Shown piece after piece: positions 20,553 through 30,238 of a DNA stretch of 64,000 bases. This DNA is from Symmachiella macrocystis (GTDB lineage Bacteria > Planctomycetota > Planctomycetia > Planctomycetales > Planctomycetaceae). How positions within the stretch are numbered: the first letter of the stretch is position 1; every line of letters starts with the position of its first letter. The notes below the pieces were generated by a model. It did not search any database. It was not told where the DNA came from and saw only the letters and a program-made list of their open reading frames with translations. The stretch is from contig NZ_SJPP01000001.1 in NCBI RefSeq assembly GCF_007860075.1, positions 1,839,980 through 1,903,979 on the forward strand, read 5' to 3'. Position numbers and translations under genes: made by a program.

Positions 20553-21004
20553 AATCGATTGCACGCAAGTCGACGCAGGCCGCGCACCACCACCGCCGCG
20601 GCGCCGCACTGATCGTAGCGATGATCTGTGCACTGTTAGTGACCATCATGCTGGGCACGATGGTCAAGATCACCCTGACCCGCGCGCATCAAGCACGGCA
20701 TCGCGAACAGGCGTTGCAAGCCGACTGGCTGGCCGAAGCGGGATTGGAGCGCGCCCGGGCTATGCTGACAGCCCAAACCGACTACACGGGTGAGACTTGG
20801 GCCATTACAGAGGAAACCTTGGGCGGACCGTACCACGGGACGGTGACGATCACGGTTGCAGCGATTCCGGAAAACTCTCAAGTACGTGAAGTCTCTGTCC
20901 AGTCGGATTATCCCGCCGGACAAACCGAGCGCATTCGCAAATCGAAACAGATTGAAATGATTCTGACCCCCGGCCCCTCGGATGATACCCAGGACGCTGA
21001 ATAA
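20549..21004 (+). CDS. GspK/PilX-like minor pseudopilin
   Basis: 151 residues from the ATG at 20549, which overlaps the preceding stop (ATGA); an AGGAGG-like site (TTTCAGGAGGCC) lies just upstream. The N-terminus HHHRRGAALIVAMICALLV has the leader glycine and hydrophobic helix but no Glu at position 5, the feature that sets GspK and PilX apart from other pilins. The globular part is short, lacking the large alpha domain of true GspK, so it is closer to PilX. Confidence 0.82.
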   Translation: MKSIARKSTQAAHHHRRGAALIVAMICALLVTIMLGTMVKITLTRAHQARHREQALQADWLAEAGLERARAMLTAQTDYTGETWAITEETLGGPYHGTVTITVAAIPENSQVREVSVQSDYPAGQTERIRKSKQIEMILTPGPSDDTQDAE

Positions 21005-21018
21005 ACAGGAGTACACAC

Positions 21019-21948
21019 ATGAGCCAACTAGCGAGTCCCCCATTTTTGACAAACCGTGACCGGCGGCGCCGCGGCTTTACGCTGATTGAATTGTTGGTGG
21101 TGATCGCAATCATTGCCATTTTGATCGCCCTGCTGTTACCGGCGGTCCAACAGGCGCGCGAAGCGGCGCGGCGAACGACGTGCCGCAATAACCTGATGCA
21201 AATTGGACTGGCGCTCCAAAACTACGAAGGCGCCCACGAATGCCTGCCGCCGGGAACCGTGAACCCAACCGGCCCGATTCAAAATCTCAGACAGGGGTAC
21301 CATGTTGGTTGGGCACTGCTGATTTTGCCGTTCATGGAAGAGGGCAATATTTATAACCATTGGGATTTTTCGGTCAGCGTCTATGACGACAAAAATGCGG
21401 CGCCGCGGGAACAACATATTCCTTCCTACATCTGCCCCTCGACGCCGTTTCCTCAAAACGGCCCGCTGATCTCCTATGCTGGCTGTCATAACAGCAAGGC
21501 AGCGCCGATCGATGTCACCAATAACGGCGTACTGTATCTCAATAGCAGCATCCGCTATCAACAAATCACCGACGGAAGTTCGCATACGATTTTTGTGGGC
21601 GAAAAGGACAGCCTCGTCGCCTTAGGCAGCATGGGCGTTCCGGTCGATCCGGATGTTCCCACTTGCTGGGCATCGGGCACGAACGCGACCTTGCGGGCTA
21701 CGTCAGACATCAATGGTTCGCTTCGAACGGCGATGATGCAAGTCGCGCCCGGCCAACCGCAGCCTCCCCTCGATCCAGAAGACGATTCCCCACTCGAAAG
21801 CGGCTTCAGCAGCTTCCACGCCGGCGGGGCTTTCTTTCTGTTCGGCGACGGCAGCGTACAATTTTTGAGTGAGAACACAGCGCCGGCTATTTTTGCCCGT
21901 CTGGGTGATCGCTCTGACGGTGAAATGCCTGATGCAGGCCAGTATTAA
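21019..21948 (+). CDS. DUF1559 pseudopilin-like protein, copy 1
   Basis: 309 residues. Prepilin leader [18 protein letters not shown], followed by the DUF1559 signature [14 protein letters not shown] and a Cys-containing [17 protein letters not shown]. The C-terminal H-x9-DG motif is intact (His in SSFHAGG, then FGDGSVQFL). DUF1559 proteins are hugely expanded in planctomycetes and are thought to be exported pilin-like proteins; few have a proven function. Unlike most paralogues, which stand alone, this one lies in an operon with an ATPase and platform proteins. Confidence 0.93.
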   Translation: MSQLASPPFLTNRDRRRRGFTLIELLVVIAIIAILIALLLPAVQQAREAARRTTCRNNLMQIGLALQNYEGAHECLPPGTVNPTGPIQNLRQGYHVGWALLILPFMEEGNIYNHWDFSVSVYDDKNAAPREQHIPSYICPSTPFPQNGPLISYAGCHNSKAAPIDVTNNGVLYLNSSIRYQQITDGSSHTIFVGEKDSLVALGSMGVPVDPDVPTCWASGTNATLRATSDINGSLRTAMMQVAPGQPQPPLDPEDDSPLESGFSSFHAGGAFFLFGDGSVQFLSENTAPAIFARLGDRSDGEMPDAGQY

Positions 21949-21961
21949 ACGTAACGCAACG

Positions 21962-22885
21962 ATGAATATACGCATGACTCATCTACTACAGCGACTCAGA
22001 ATGCCGGCTCGCCGTGGTTTCACGGTGATCGAGCTGACCGTGGTGATTTCGATTATCGTTGCCGTGCTCGCGCTGCTGCTCCCGGCAATGCTCAAGGCTC
22101 GCGAAGCAGCACGCCGTACGCAGTGCCAGAACAACCTCAAGCAGATTATCTTGGGACTGCACAACTACGCCGAACAGCGCCACGTATTTCCACCGGGCGT
22201 CGTCGACGATCAAAGCCCGATTCTGCAAGAACCGTTGGGATACCATGCCAGTTGGACCGTGCAGCTCTTGCCGTTTTTGGATCAAACAAATCTAAGCAGT
22301 ATGTGGGACCGATCCGTGGGGGTCTACACCGAAGGCAATGCTCAACTTTTCAATAACGTCGTCCCCGTATTCGCCTGTCCCAGTAATAGTGAGCCGAACC
22401 CAATTCGTTTCGGCCACCCCCAATCGAGTTATGCCGGTTGCTATAACGACAGTGAAGCTCCCATCGACATGACCAATGTGGGCGTGCTGACATTAAATAG
22501 CAGCACGCGCTATGAAATGATTCCTGATGGTACGTCCCACACGATTTTCATTGGTGAGGTTCGCTTACCGGAACCGGACGTACACATCGCAATGGCCGAC
22601 CAGGGCCAACATGGCTTGCTGGGTTGGGCTTCGGGAACCCGAGCCACGCTGCGAAACACCTCCCGTTTCAATCAGGATCTCACGCCCGCAGACTTTGCAG
22701 AGGGAGATCTGACCGGTCCAGTCGGCGGGTTTGGCAGCTACCACGAAGGCGGTGCCTATTTCGCTTTTGGGGACGGCTCGGTACGATTTCTACATGACTC
22801 GATCGATCCGGCTTTGTTGCGGGATCTCGGTAATCCCGCAGACGGAAACCTCCCTTCAGCCGATCAGTTCTTACGAAAACCATGA
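21962..22885 (+). CDS. DUF1559 pseudopilin-like protein, copy 2
   Basis: 307 residues from the ATG at 21962; another in-frame ATG at 21974 is also possible and no clear ribosome binding site decides between them. Leader [17 protein letters not shown], signature [14 protein letters not shown], and H-x9-DG motif in [14 protein letters not shown]. It aligns with copy 1 throughout, with shared segments such as [12 protein letters not shown] against [12 protein letters not shown], so the pair arose by tandem duplication and diverged. Its stop overlaps the start of the TPP-domain gene. Confidence 0.92.
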   Translation: MNIRMTHLLQRLRMPARRGFTVIELTVVISIIVAVLALLLPAMLKAREAARRTQCQNNLKQIILGLHNYAEQRHVFPPGVVDDQSPILQEPLGYHASWTVQLLPFLDQTNLSSMWDRSVGVYTEGNAQLFNNVVPVFACPSNSEPNPIRFGHPQSSYAGCYNDSEAPIDMTNVGVLTLNSSTRYEMIPDGTSHTIFIGEVRLPEPDVHIAMADQGQHGLLGWASGTRATLRNTSRFNQDLTPADFAEGDLTGPVGGFGSYHEGGAYFAFGDGSVRFLHDSIDPALLRDLGNPADGNLPSADQFLRKP

Positions 22886-23487
22886 CGTCGCCACCACAAA
22901 TGCCCCTCCCGGCAGCTTTGGAAGTTCTTCACAATGTACGGACGGACCAAATCGTGATCACCACGATGGGATCGGCGCGGGAATGGATGCAACTCGGCAG
23001 CGACCCGCTCGATTTTGTCTATGCCCCGTCAGCAATGGGCGAAGCTCCTGCCGTTGGATTAGGCCTCGCGCTGGCGCAGCCCGACCGGCAGGTCATCGTC
23101 TGCAATGGCGATGGCTGCATGTTGATGAACCTGGGCAGCCTGGTGACAGTCACCGCTCAAGCACCGCAGAATTATGTGCTGATCGTATTCGACAACGGCC
23201 ACTACGAAGTCACCGGCATGCAACAAACCGCCGCCAGCGCCGACGCACGACATCGCGGAGACACGATCGACTTCTGCGCAACGGCACGGGGATGCGGCTT
23301 CACGTCGGTCTACAAATTCAGCGACCTCAACACGTGGCGCGATAGCATCGCGACTGTACTGGGTGAGACTGGCCCCACATTCGTACTCCTCAAAGTCGCC
23401 CCGGTGCCTGGTGGAGCGGTGCCACGTTCCCCGGCACCGCCGGCGGAGCGTGCTGTGGCGCTGCGGGAAGCACTCACCAATTCCTAA
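22882..23487 (+). CDS. stand-alone thiamine-diphosphate-binding domain (decarboxylase beta-subunit type)
   Basis: 201 residues matching only the C-terminal pyrophosphate-binding domain of TPP enzymes. The metal/TPP motif starts at [12 protein letters not shown] and continues to [10 protein letters not shown]. The best family fit is the beta subunit of sulfopyruvate or phosphonopyruvate decarboxylase. Such a domain needs a partner carrying the pyrimidine-binding domain, and none is in this window. The start overlaps the stop of DUF1559 copy 2 (ATGA at 22882-22885) and its own stop shares bases with the next start. Coupling with a secretion operon is unexpected. A Gly/Pro/Ala-rich linker precedes the C-terminus. 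Confidence 0.82.
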   Translation: MTSPPQMPLPAALEVLHNVRTDQIVITTMGSAREWMQLGSDPLDFVYAPSAMGEAPAVGLGLALAQPDRQVIVCNGDGCMLMNLGSLVTVTAQAPQNYVLIVFDNGHYEVTGMQQTAASADARHRGDTIDFCATARGCGFTSVYKFSDLNTWRDSIATVLGETGPTFVLLKVAPVPGGAVPRSPAPPAERAVALREALTNS

Positions 23488-23795
23488 TGTCAGATCGAAG
23501 GCTGATGACCGCAGACAATGAAGAAGTTGTTTGGATTTTTGTGGGTGGGAAAAACCCAAATCCAAGTGCGGCGTTTTCCAATCGAAAATCAGCTGAGGAT
23601 TGGATCGCCCAGACCAAGCTCTCCGGAATGCTCACAGCTTATCCATTGAATATACCGGTATACGATTGGGCGATTCGCAAGGGAATCTTTAAGCCATTAA
23701 AACCGTATCAAAGTTCGCCGAAGTTCATCGCTGGATTTTCGTCGGCAGGCCTTGAGCATTATCATTATGAAGATGGCATCAACCAAACTGATTAG
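23487..23795 (+). CDS. small conserved protein, DUF7710-like
   Basis: 102 residues, soluble, no signal. The pattern VVWIFVGG, then FSNRKSAEDWI, LSGMLTAYP, VYDWAI, KFIAGFSSA and a closing EHYHYEDG resembles a small family I know as DUF7710, of unknown function, found scattered in many bacteria. Starts at the last base of the TPP-domain stop. Base composition is slightly more AT-rich than that of its neighbours, so it may be a later arrival. Confidence 0.7.
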   Translation: MSDRRLMTADNEEVVWIFVGGKNPNPSAAFSNRKSAEDWIAQTKLSGMLTAYPLNIPVYDWAIRKGIFKPLKPYQSSPKFIAGFSSAGLEHYHYEDGINQTD

Positions 23796-23832
23796 CGTAG
23801 AGTGGTACTCAATACAGATTCTATCGCAGCCG

Positions 23833-25788
23833 CTACTCTTCACTTTCCCGCAATTTTGCCAGTACCGATAAGTCCTCCAGAGTGGTCGTGTCGCCCACCA
23901 GTTCGCGACCGGCGGCGATGTCACGAAGAAGTCGCCGCATGATTTTGCCGCTACGAGTCTTGGGAAGGGATGCTGTAAAGCGGATCGTATCCGGCGTGGC
24001 GATGGCCCCAATGGCATGCCGGACATGTTTTTTCAACTCATCCTTGAGTTCATCCGTGTCGTCTTCGTTTTTGAGTGTCACGAAGCAGCAGATGCCTTCC
24101 CCCTTCAGGTCGTGCGGAAATCCGACGACGGCGGCTTCAGCAACCTTCTCGTGCGACACGAGCGCGCTTTCGACTTCCATCGTGCTCAATCGATGACCGG
24201 AGACGTTCAGCACATCATCCACACGGCCCATGATCCAGTAGTAACCATCCTCGTCGCGCCGCGCGCCGTCTCCGGCAAAATAGCAACCGGGGATCTCGTT
24301 GAAATACGTCGCCAGAAAACGGTCGTGATCGCCGTAGAGCGTACGGAGCATCGACGGCCAGGGCTGACGCATCACCAGCAGTCCGCCCGAATTATCCGGC
24401 TGGCTGGTGCCGTCTTTACTGACAATATCGGGGACAATCCCTGGCAGCGGCTTGGTACAACTGCCCGGCGTGGTTGCGGTCACACCCGGCAACGGGCTCA
24501 TCATGATGCTACCCGTCTCGGTCTGCCACCACGTGTCGACAATCGGACAGGCCTCTTGCCCGATGACACGGTGATACCACATCCAAGCCTCAGGATTGAT
24601 CGGCTCACCGACCGTCCCCAGCAGTCGCAAGCTCGACAGGTCGTATTTGTTGGGCCAATCGTCGCCCCATTTGATGAAAGCCCGAATGGCGGTCGGCGCG
24701 GTGTAGAAGATATTCACGCGGTGCTTCTCGACCATCTCCCAAAACCGGCCTTCATCCGGCCAGTTGGGAGCCCCTTCGTACATCATCGTCGTCGCCCCGT
24801 TGGCCAACGGACCGTAAATGATGTAGCTGTGCCCCGTAACCCAACCGATATCAGCCGTGCACCAATAGGTGTCTTCGTCCTTGAGGTCGAAGACCCATTT
24901 GCTGGTCATCATTGTTCCCAGCGTATATCCCGCGGTGGTATGCAGCACTCCTTTCGGCTTCCCGGTGCTGCCCGAGGTGTACAGAATGAACAACGGGTGT
25001 TCGGAGTCGAGCGGCGTGGCCTCGCATTCGGCGGAGGCGCCTTTCATCAGGTCGTGCCACCAGTAATCGCGATCGGGGACCATTGTGACTTCAGCCCCGG
25101 TGCGCTGCACAACCACGACTTTTTCGACCGACGGCGATTTTTCCAGGCTCTCGTCGACGGCGACTTTCAGCGGAACTTGCTTACCGCGCCGCCACCCGGC
25201 ATCGGCCGTCACGACCAGTTTGGCCTGGGCGTCATTGTTGCGATCGGCGACAGCGTCGGCGCTGAACCCGCCAAAGATAATCGAATGCGTCGCTCCGATG
25301 CGGGCGCAGGCCAGCATGGCGATTGCCAATTCGGGAATCATCGGCATATATAACGTCACCCGATCCCCTTTGCCGACTCCCAACTGCTTGAGTACGTTGG
25401 CGAATTTGCAGACTTCGCGATGCAAATCCTGATAAGTCAGTACGCGAGTGTCGCCCGGCTCGCCTTCCCAGATGATTGCGGCCTTGTTCTTCCGCCAGGT
25501 CTTCAGATGGCGGTCGATGCAATTGTACGCCGCATTGATTTTTCCGCCGGTAAACCATTTGGTGTCAGGCATATCGCCATCGAGGACTTTGTCCCACTTT
25601 TCAAACCAATCCAGGTTTTCCGCCATTTCACCCCAAAAACCAGCGGGATCGTCCTTGGCACGGTCCCACATCGCCTGGTATTCGGCTTCGCTTTTAATGT
25701 GTGCTTCAGCGGAAAACGACTCTGCAGGGGGAAACTTGCGACTTTCTTGAAGGACGCTTTCGATGCTGTCGCTGGATGGGTTCGTCAT
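23833..25788 (-). CDS. acs: acetyl-CoA synthetase
   Basis: Activates acetate to acetyl-CoA through acetyl-AMP. 651 residues, standard length. The AMP-binding P-loop [12 protein letters not shown], the [14 protein letters not shown] and YEGAPNWPD segments of true Acs, and the C-terminal [11 protein letters not shown] with the acetylation-regulated lysine are all present. Of three clustered in-frame starts, the ATG at 25788 is chosen because AGAGGA lies 9 bases before it. It converges with the pseudopilin operon and stands alone; no pat/cobB regulator is nearby. Confidence 0.97.
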   Translation of the reverse strand: MTNPSSDSIESVLQESRKFPPAESFSAEAHIKSEAEYQAMWDRAKDDPAGFWGEMAENLDWFEKWDKVLDGDMPDTKWFTGGKINAAYNCIDRHLKTWRKNKAAIIWEGEPGDTRVLTYQDLHREVCKFANVLKQLGVGKGDRVTLYMPMIPELAIAMLACARIGATHSIIFGGFSADAVADRNNDAQAKLVVTADAGWRRGKQVPLKVAVDESLEKSPSVEKVVVVQRTGAEVTMVPDRDYWWHDLMKGASAECEATPLDSEHPLFILYTSGSTGKPKGVLHTTAGYTLGTMMTSKWVFDLKDEDTYWCTADIGWVTGHSYIIYGPLANGATTMMYEGAPNWPDEGRFWEMVEKHRVNIFYTAPTAIRAFIKWGDDWPNKYDLSSLRLLGTVGEPINPEAWMWYHRVIGQEACPIVDTWWQTETGSIMMSPLPGVTATTPGSCTKPLPGIVPDIVSKDGTSQPDNSGGLLVMRQPWPSMLRTLYGDHDRFLATYFNEIPGCYFAGDGARRDEDGYYWIMGRVDDVLNVSGHRLSTMEVESALVSHEKVAEAAVVGFPHDLKGEGICCFVTLKNEDDTDELKDELKKHVRHAIGAIATPDTIRFTASLPKTRSGKIMRRLLRDIAAGRELVGDTTTLEDLSVLAKLRESEE

Positions 25789-26077
25789 GGGTTTCATTCC
25801 TCTCACTCACTCAAAATATACGACATCCGCCACCCGGCTGGAGCTACAAACACAGCGTGGGAGACGAGACACTGGCAATGACCTGAAATTCTCAATCTGT
25901 GGGGGAACGCCGATCTTAGACCCTGAAAATTGGCGTGTCAACGAAATGCCAACGATCCTACGCGTGGATCTCACAGGTTGGAGCCAACCGCCCAAAAAGC
26001 CCACACAGCCGGATTCTTGGTGCGCCGCACGTGACGGTAAAGTTTACGTAAACCGCATACGTCCGCTTCACCGCCCC

Positions 26078-28360
26078 TCAGCTCTGGGTTTCGCCAGGGG
26101 AGACGTCCTCCATCGACTGCCCCTCAGCCAACCGCAATAATAGCGGTAACAACACCAAATTGCCGATCAACCCGCCCAGCATGGCCACGCTGACCAGCAC
26201 CCCAAAATAGATCAGCGGAATAAAGTGTGACAACGTCAGCACGCTGAAACCGAGAATCAAGGCGATATTGGCGAAGACCAAAGCTTTACCGACCCCTTGA
26301 TGCGTGGCACGCAGAGCGGCATTCACATCCAGCCCCCGGGCCTGAGCACGGCGAAAGCCGGCGATGTAATGCACGCTGGAATCCACCGTCAGCCCCATAG
26401 AAACGCTGGCGATCATGGCGGTTGCGATATTGATTGGCACGCCGACCCACCCCATCAGTCCGATGACGATGATGATCGGAAACACGTTGGGGACCAAGCA
26501 AATCAGGCCGATTTTGAGACTGCGAAAAGCAATCGTCATCATGGTCGTGATGCCGATGGCTGCCAGTACGAAACTGGTAATTTGATCGCTCAGCAGACTT
26601 TCAATCAAAAACGTCAACAGCACAAATAGTCCGGTCGTATTGGCTTCGCCGAATTCGGCGGCGGTGATTTCTGTGACTTGATCAATCGCTTGAAGTTTGG
26701 CATCGGATTGCTGGCGTTCTCTTGCGCGGAGCATGATCCGCATGCGGCCCTGCTCGGGGTTGTAGAGCGTCGTTTCGAATTCCGGTTGGAAACTTTGCAT
26801 GATTTTGCGTTTGCGCTCCAACGAAACGGAGACAAAAAACGCGCTGTCCGGCAATACATCGAATCCGTCGGGCAGCGACAGCACTTTGGTCAACATCGGC
26901 CTGGGGAGTTCGGATTCAGTTTCAGATTCACCTTGCGGCTCGTTGAGCGCGTTGAGTTGATCGGCCACATCGCGCACGCGGTCCAAGAACTCCTCATCAA
27001 GCTCCTCATCCGCAGGGGGAGCGGGGAAATTGACTTCCCAGGTTCCCGAGCCGCCCAGATTGTTTTCCACAAAGTTCAAATCGCGCACCACGACGCTGTC
27101 GTCGCGAAAGTTTTTCGAAAAATCGGTCTCGACCCGCAAACGCATAAAGCCCGCCAAGGCAAAGAGCGTCAACGCCAATGCGGCGAAGCCAAGTAGCCGC
27201 GGTCGGCGTTCAATGGCGTTGGTCACCTGCTCCAAACCGGCTCCCAGTCGTTTTTCAGCCGGTGCGTAATGCGGATCGGGGCTGAATGAGCCGATCAAAA
27301 TCCCACCCGGTAACAACGTAGCTGCCGCAACTAAAACCAGCATCGCGCCCAAGGCCATCATGATGCCGAAACTTTGCACCGGTGTAATGTGGCTGGAGAG
27401 CAAAGCCGCGAAACCGATGGCGGTCGTGGCACAGGTCCAAAAAATCGCCGGTCCCAGGTCGATCAATGTTTCCCGCAACGCCTCGACTCGAGCCACATGC
27501 TTGCGCCGCTCGCGAAAGTGGACGGTGAGGTGAATACATGTCGCGACGCCGATGATCGTAATCAGCGATGTCAGCATCGAACTGACCATGCTCAATTGCA
27601 TGCCGCTGAGAACTAAAATTGCCTTGGTCCAAATCAACGTGGCATGCACAATCAAAATCGGCAACGCGACCCAGCGTAGCGAACGAAAGAACACCAAGAT
27701 CACGCCAATCAACAGCACCGACGACCACAGGCCGAGCGTTTCGCCATCCTCCTCGACGTAACGAAACATATCGTGCACCTGCACTGGTTCGCCGACGATA
27801 TGCACGGGAAATTGGTAATCCTTGGCAACGTCGCGAATCGCGGCAATGGTTTCGGCCCGCGAACGTTGCGCTTTGTGCTCTGATTGCAGCCGTAAAATGA
27901 TCGCCGTCGTTTGTTCATCCTCACCGATGAGCAAACCACGATACAAATCTAGGATTTCGTTCTCGTCGAGCAACGGAATATTGCCGACTTTTATCGACGT
28001 AGCCAAATCCTGGATGCTGATAACGTCCTGGATTTTTTCGAGTTCCTCAACAAAAAACTCCTGACGATCCAAGCCTTGGTCGGCCAACAAATCGGGATCG
28101 GAGTAGGCGAGGACGACAAATTCATCACCGCCAAAGAGTTTCTTGCTGTGTAGATAATCCAGTAGGTGCGGGTTGTCTTTGGCGTAGAGCGACTCGATCG
28201 ATTGATCAAACGTCAGTTGAGAAGCGGGAACGATCCCACCGGCAACCGCCACACAGGCGTACAGGAACAGGGCAATACGATGGCGAATTAAAAAATCGAC
28301 AAAGCGGGACAGCCTGGGCGAATCATTCGGCTCTGGTCTCGGCGCATCCGTGGCTGCCAC
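26078..28360 (-). CDS. RND/MMPL-superfamily exporter
   Basis: 760 residues, GTG start with GGGGAG 6 bases upstream. Two repeated halves, each with one membrane helix, a large periplasmic loop (about residues 45-205 and 430-590) and a bundle of five helices (about 210-370 and 600-740). This is the SSD-containing layout of COG1033 predicted exporters, used for lipids or hopanoid-like molecules rather than multidrug efflux. The GxxxD motif in the membrane bundles (VDSSVHYIAGF) is visible. No membrane-fusion partner lies nearby. Substrate unknown. Confidence 0.88.
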   Translation of the reverse strand: MAATDAPRPEPNDSPRLSRFVDFLIRHRIALFLYACVAVAGGIVPASQLTFDQSIESLYAKDNPHLLDYLHSKKLFGGDEFVVLAYSDPDLLADQGLDRQEFFVEELEKIQDVISIQDLATSIKVGNIPLLDENEILDLYRGLLIGEDEQTTAIILRLQSEHKAQRSRAETIAAIRDVAKDYQFPVHIVGEPVQVHDMFRYVEEDGETLGLWSSVLLIGVILVFFRSLRWVALPILIVHATLIWTKAILVLSGMQLSMVSSMLTSLITIIGVATCIHLTVHFRERRKHVARVEALRETLIDLGPAIFWTCATTAIGFAALLSSHITPVQSFGIMMALGAMLVLVAAATLLPGGILIGSFSPDPHYAPAEKRLGAGLEQVTNAIERRPRLLGFAALALTLFALAGFMRLRVETDFSKNFRDDSVVVRDLNFVENNLGGSGTWEVNFPAPPADEELDEEFLDRVRDVADQLNALNEPQGESETESELPRPMLTKVLSLPDGFDVLPDSAFFVSVSLERKRKIMQSFQPEFETTLYNPEQGRMRIMLRARERQQSDAKLQAIDQVTEITAAEFGEANTTGLFVLLTFLIESLLSDQITSFVLAAIGITTMMTIAFRSLKIGLICLVPNVFPIIIVIGLMGWVGVPINIATAMIASVSMGLTVDSSVHYIAGFRRAQARGLDVNAALRATHQGVGKALVFANIALILGFSVLTLSHFIPLIYFGVLVSVAMLGGLIGNLVLLPLLLRLAEGQSMEDVSPGETQS

Positions 28361-28611
28361 AATGTTCTCCCCGCAAGATTAGACTGTCGGCTTTAGACTT
28401 TAGGGTTAGTCACTGGGGGGCGGCATCGATTGGGTAAACGATGGGCGATTCCGGGGTTGCCGGCTACTCCTACAGCCTATGGTCAAAAGCCAATGGCCTA
28501 ATTCCCATCCCGTATCGCGTTCATCCCCACCGATCCACGTATTTCCAAACCCAGCACGCGCGAGTAGTATAGCATGCGGCGGCCTTTGACTCACTCAACC
28601 TGGACGGCAAC

Positions 28612-29883
28612 GTGCAACGGATTTCCGACACAACTTGGCTGATCATAATCCTCGCCGCAGGAATCGGCTTGCGAATCGCCGTATTATGGGCGCAATTTGA
28701 CCATCTGGCCGAGGACCGTGACGCCTATCGCGCGATTGCCCAGCATGTGGCGGCAGGTGAAGGTTACCTGCATCCCCAAACACAACAACCGACCGCCTAC
28801 CGCCCACCGGCCTACACGCTGATCGTCGCAGCGATCTTAAAAACTGGGCTGAACGATGTGGGAATCGCTGCTCTGCATCTGGTCTTGGGAGCAGGAACCA
28901 TACTGCTGAGCTATGCCACGGCCCGCCGCCTCGGTTTGTCTCGATTTAGCCTAGTTGCGGCGGCAATCACCGCTGTTGATCCTTTATTACTGCAATCCAC
29001 CACGCTGGTCATGACCGAAACGCTGGCGGCATTTTTGCTGGCCTTCCTGTTTTGGACAATCGCTCCGAACCCCGATTCCACTCCGCCGACAAACGGTCGG
29101 TTGCTGAGCGTGGGATTAGTCTTCGGACTGAACGCGCTCTGCCGACCAACCATTTGGGCATTCGGAGCCCTGGCAGCTGCCTGGTGGATATTGCGGCGAG
29201 TCGGCCGACGAAATGTCGTCAATCCCCTGCCGATTTTTTTAGGGATCCTGCTCATCACCTCGCCGTGGGTAGTCAGAAACATCCTTGTTTTGGGCCGACC
29301 GATTCTGACCACGACACATGGGGGGTATACGCTACTACTGGGGAATAACCCGGTGTACTACCACGAAGTGGTCGGTGGAGATTGGAACGCCGTCTGGTCG
29401 GGTGAAAGCCTCAAGAATTGGCAAGACGGATTGGAACAGGAGATAGAAAAGCACGCCCCGCCAATCACGACGGAAATCGCGCGGGACCGCTGGATGAACG
29501 ACCGCGCGCACGACAATATTGCCGCCGAGCCAGGATTTTTCTTACGGGCTTCTTTTTTGAGATTGGCGCGGGGACTGTGGGGCGTTGTTCCCCTTCAGGA
29601 ACCAACGTCGATTTCGGGCCGCATCTTGAAATGGAGCGTCTGCGCATTTTATGTGATTGTCTTCGCCGGTATGATTGTGGGGCTCTGCTCTCTCAAAAAG
29701 AATCAATGGCCCGTTTGGATGCCCGCCGTGTTGTTGTTGGTCTCATTTACACTGGTCCACACGTGTTATTGGGCCAACATGCGGATGCGAACGCCGTTGA
29801 TGCCGGTCATTGCGCTGTTCGTAGCGCAGGGATGTTGGGCGATTTGGCACTGGCGCGGTAGGTCTCTTAAAACGAAAGTCTAG
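28612..29883 (+). CDS. GT39/ArnT-like membrane glycosyltransferase
   Basis: 423 residues from a GTG. About ten hydrophobic segments follow an N-terminal helix. The first periplasmic loop holds the DREDAY-like motif (LAEDRDAYRAI), whose acidic pair binds the lipid-phosphate sugar donor in PMT/ArnT enzymes, then AYRPPAY. The likely role is transfer of a sugar from a polyprenyl phosphate carrier to lipid, glycan or protein on the outer face of the membrane. It precedes the LptD-like gene, which has its own promoter. Confidence 0.82.
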   Translation: MQRISDTTWLIIILAAGIGLRIAVLWAQFDHLAEDRDAYRAIAQHVAAGEGYLHPQTQQPTAYRPPAYTLIVAAILKTGLNDVGIAALHLVLGAGTILLSYATARRLGLSRFSLVAAAITAVDPLLLQSTTLVMTETLAAFLLAFLFWTIAPNPDSTPPTNGRLLSVGLVFGLNALCRPTIWAFGALAAAWWILRRVGRRNVVNPLPIFLGILLITSPWVVRNILVLGRPILTTTHGGYTLLLGNNPVYYHEVVGGDWNAVWSGESLKNWQDGLEQEIEKHAPPITTEIARDRWMNDRAHDNIAAEPGFFLRASFLRLARGLWGVVPLQEPTSISGRILKWSVCAFYVIVFAGMIVGLCSLKKNQWPVWMPAVLLLVSFTLVHTCYWANMRMRTPLMPVIALFVAQGCWAIWHWRGRSLKTKV

Positions 29884-29977
29884 CAACAAATCGCTAGCCT
29901 GTTTGGCCTGGGTTAAAGCGATTTCAGCAAAGGTCTTGCGCTGGAGATTGCTAGTAAAGATGGCGTGCGAGCCGTTA

Positions 29978-30007
29978 TTGACACTTTCGCGGAACCGCTC
30001 TTATAAT
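29978..30007 (+). promoter_or_regulatory. near-consensus sigma-70 promoter for the LptD-like gene
   Basis: TTGACA (29978-29983) and TATAAT (30002-30007), both perfect consensus hexamers, with an 18-base spacer. Transcription would begin near 30014, ruling out any upstream start codon for the LptD-like gene. Confidence 0.85.
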
Positions 30008-30238
30008 CCCGCCCCATTCCCAAACGCCGTGACGGACGGCGCGCGGGCAACCGCCCGGTTCCGGGCAACAGACTCCCTTCATCCTACTCTCTCACATCCT
30101 GTATTCCTGTCTGTTTTTTTAACGGTTTGCTCGACGGCATTTTTTTGCCGACCGTGTCCGATCATGGTTTCCCCATCTCTCGGGCAAGTGCGAGCAACTC
30201 CTAATCCAGCTCACCGAGAACGACCTGAAAGCTCATTT

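Noticed and set aside
24016-25353. A 445-codon open frame on the plus strand.
   Set aside because: It runs antisense through acetyl-CoA synthetase, has no recognisable domain and arises from GC-rich codon bias.
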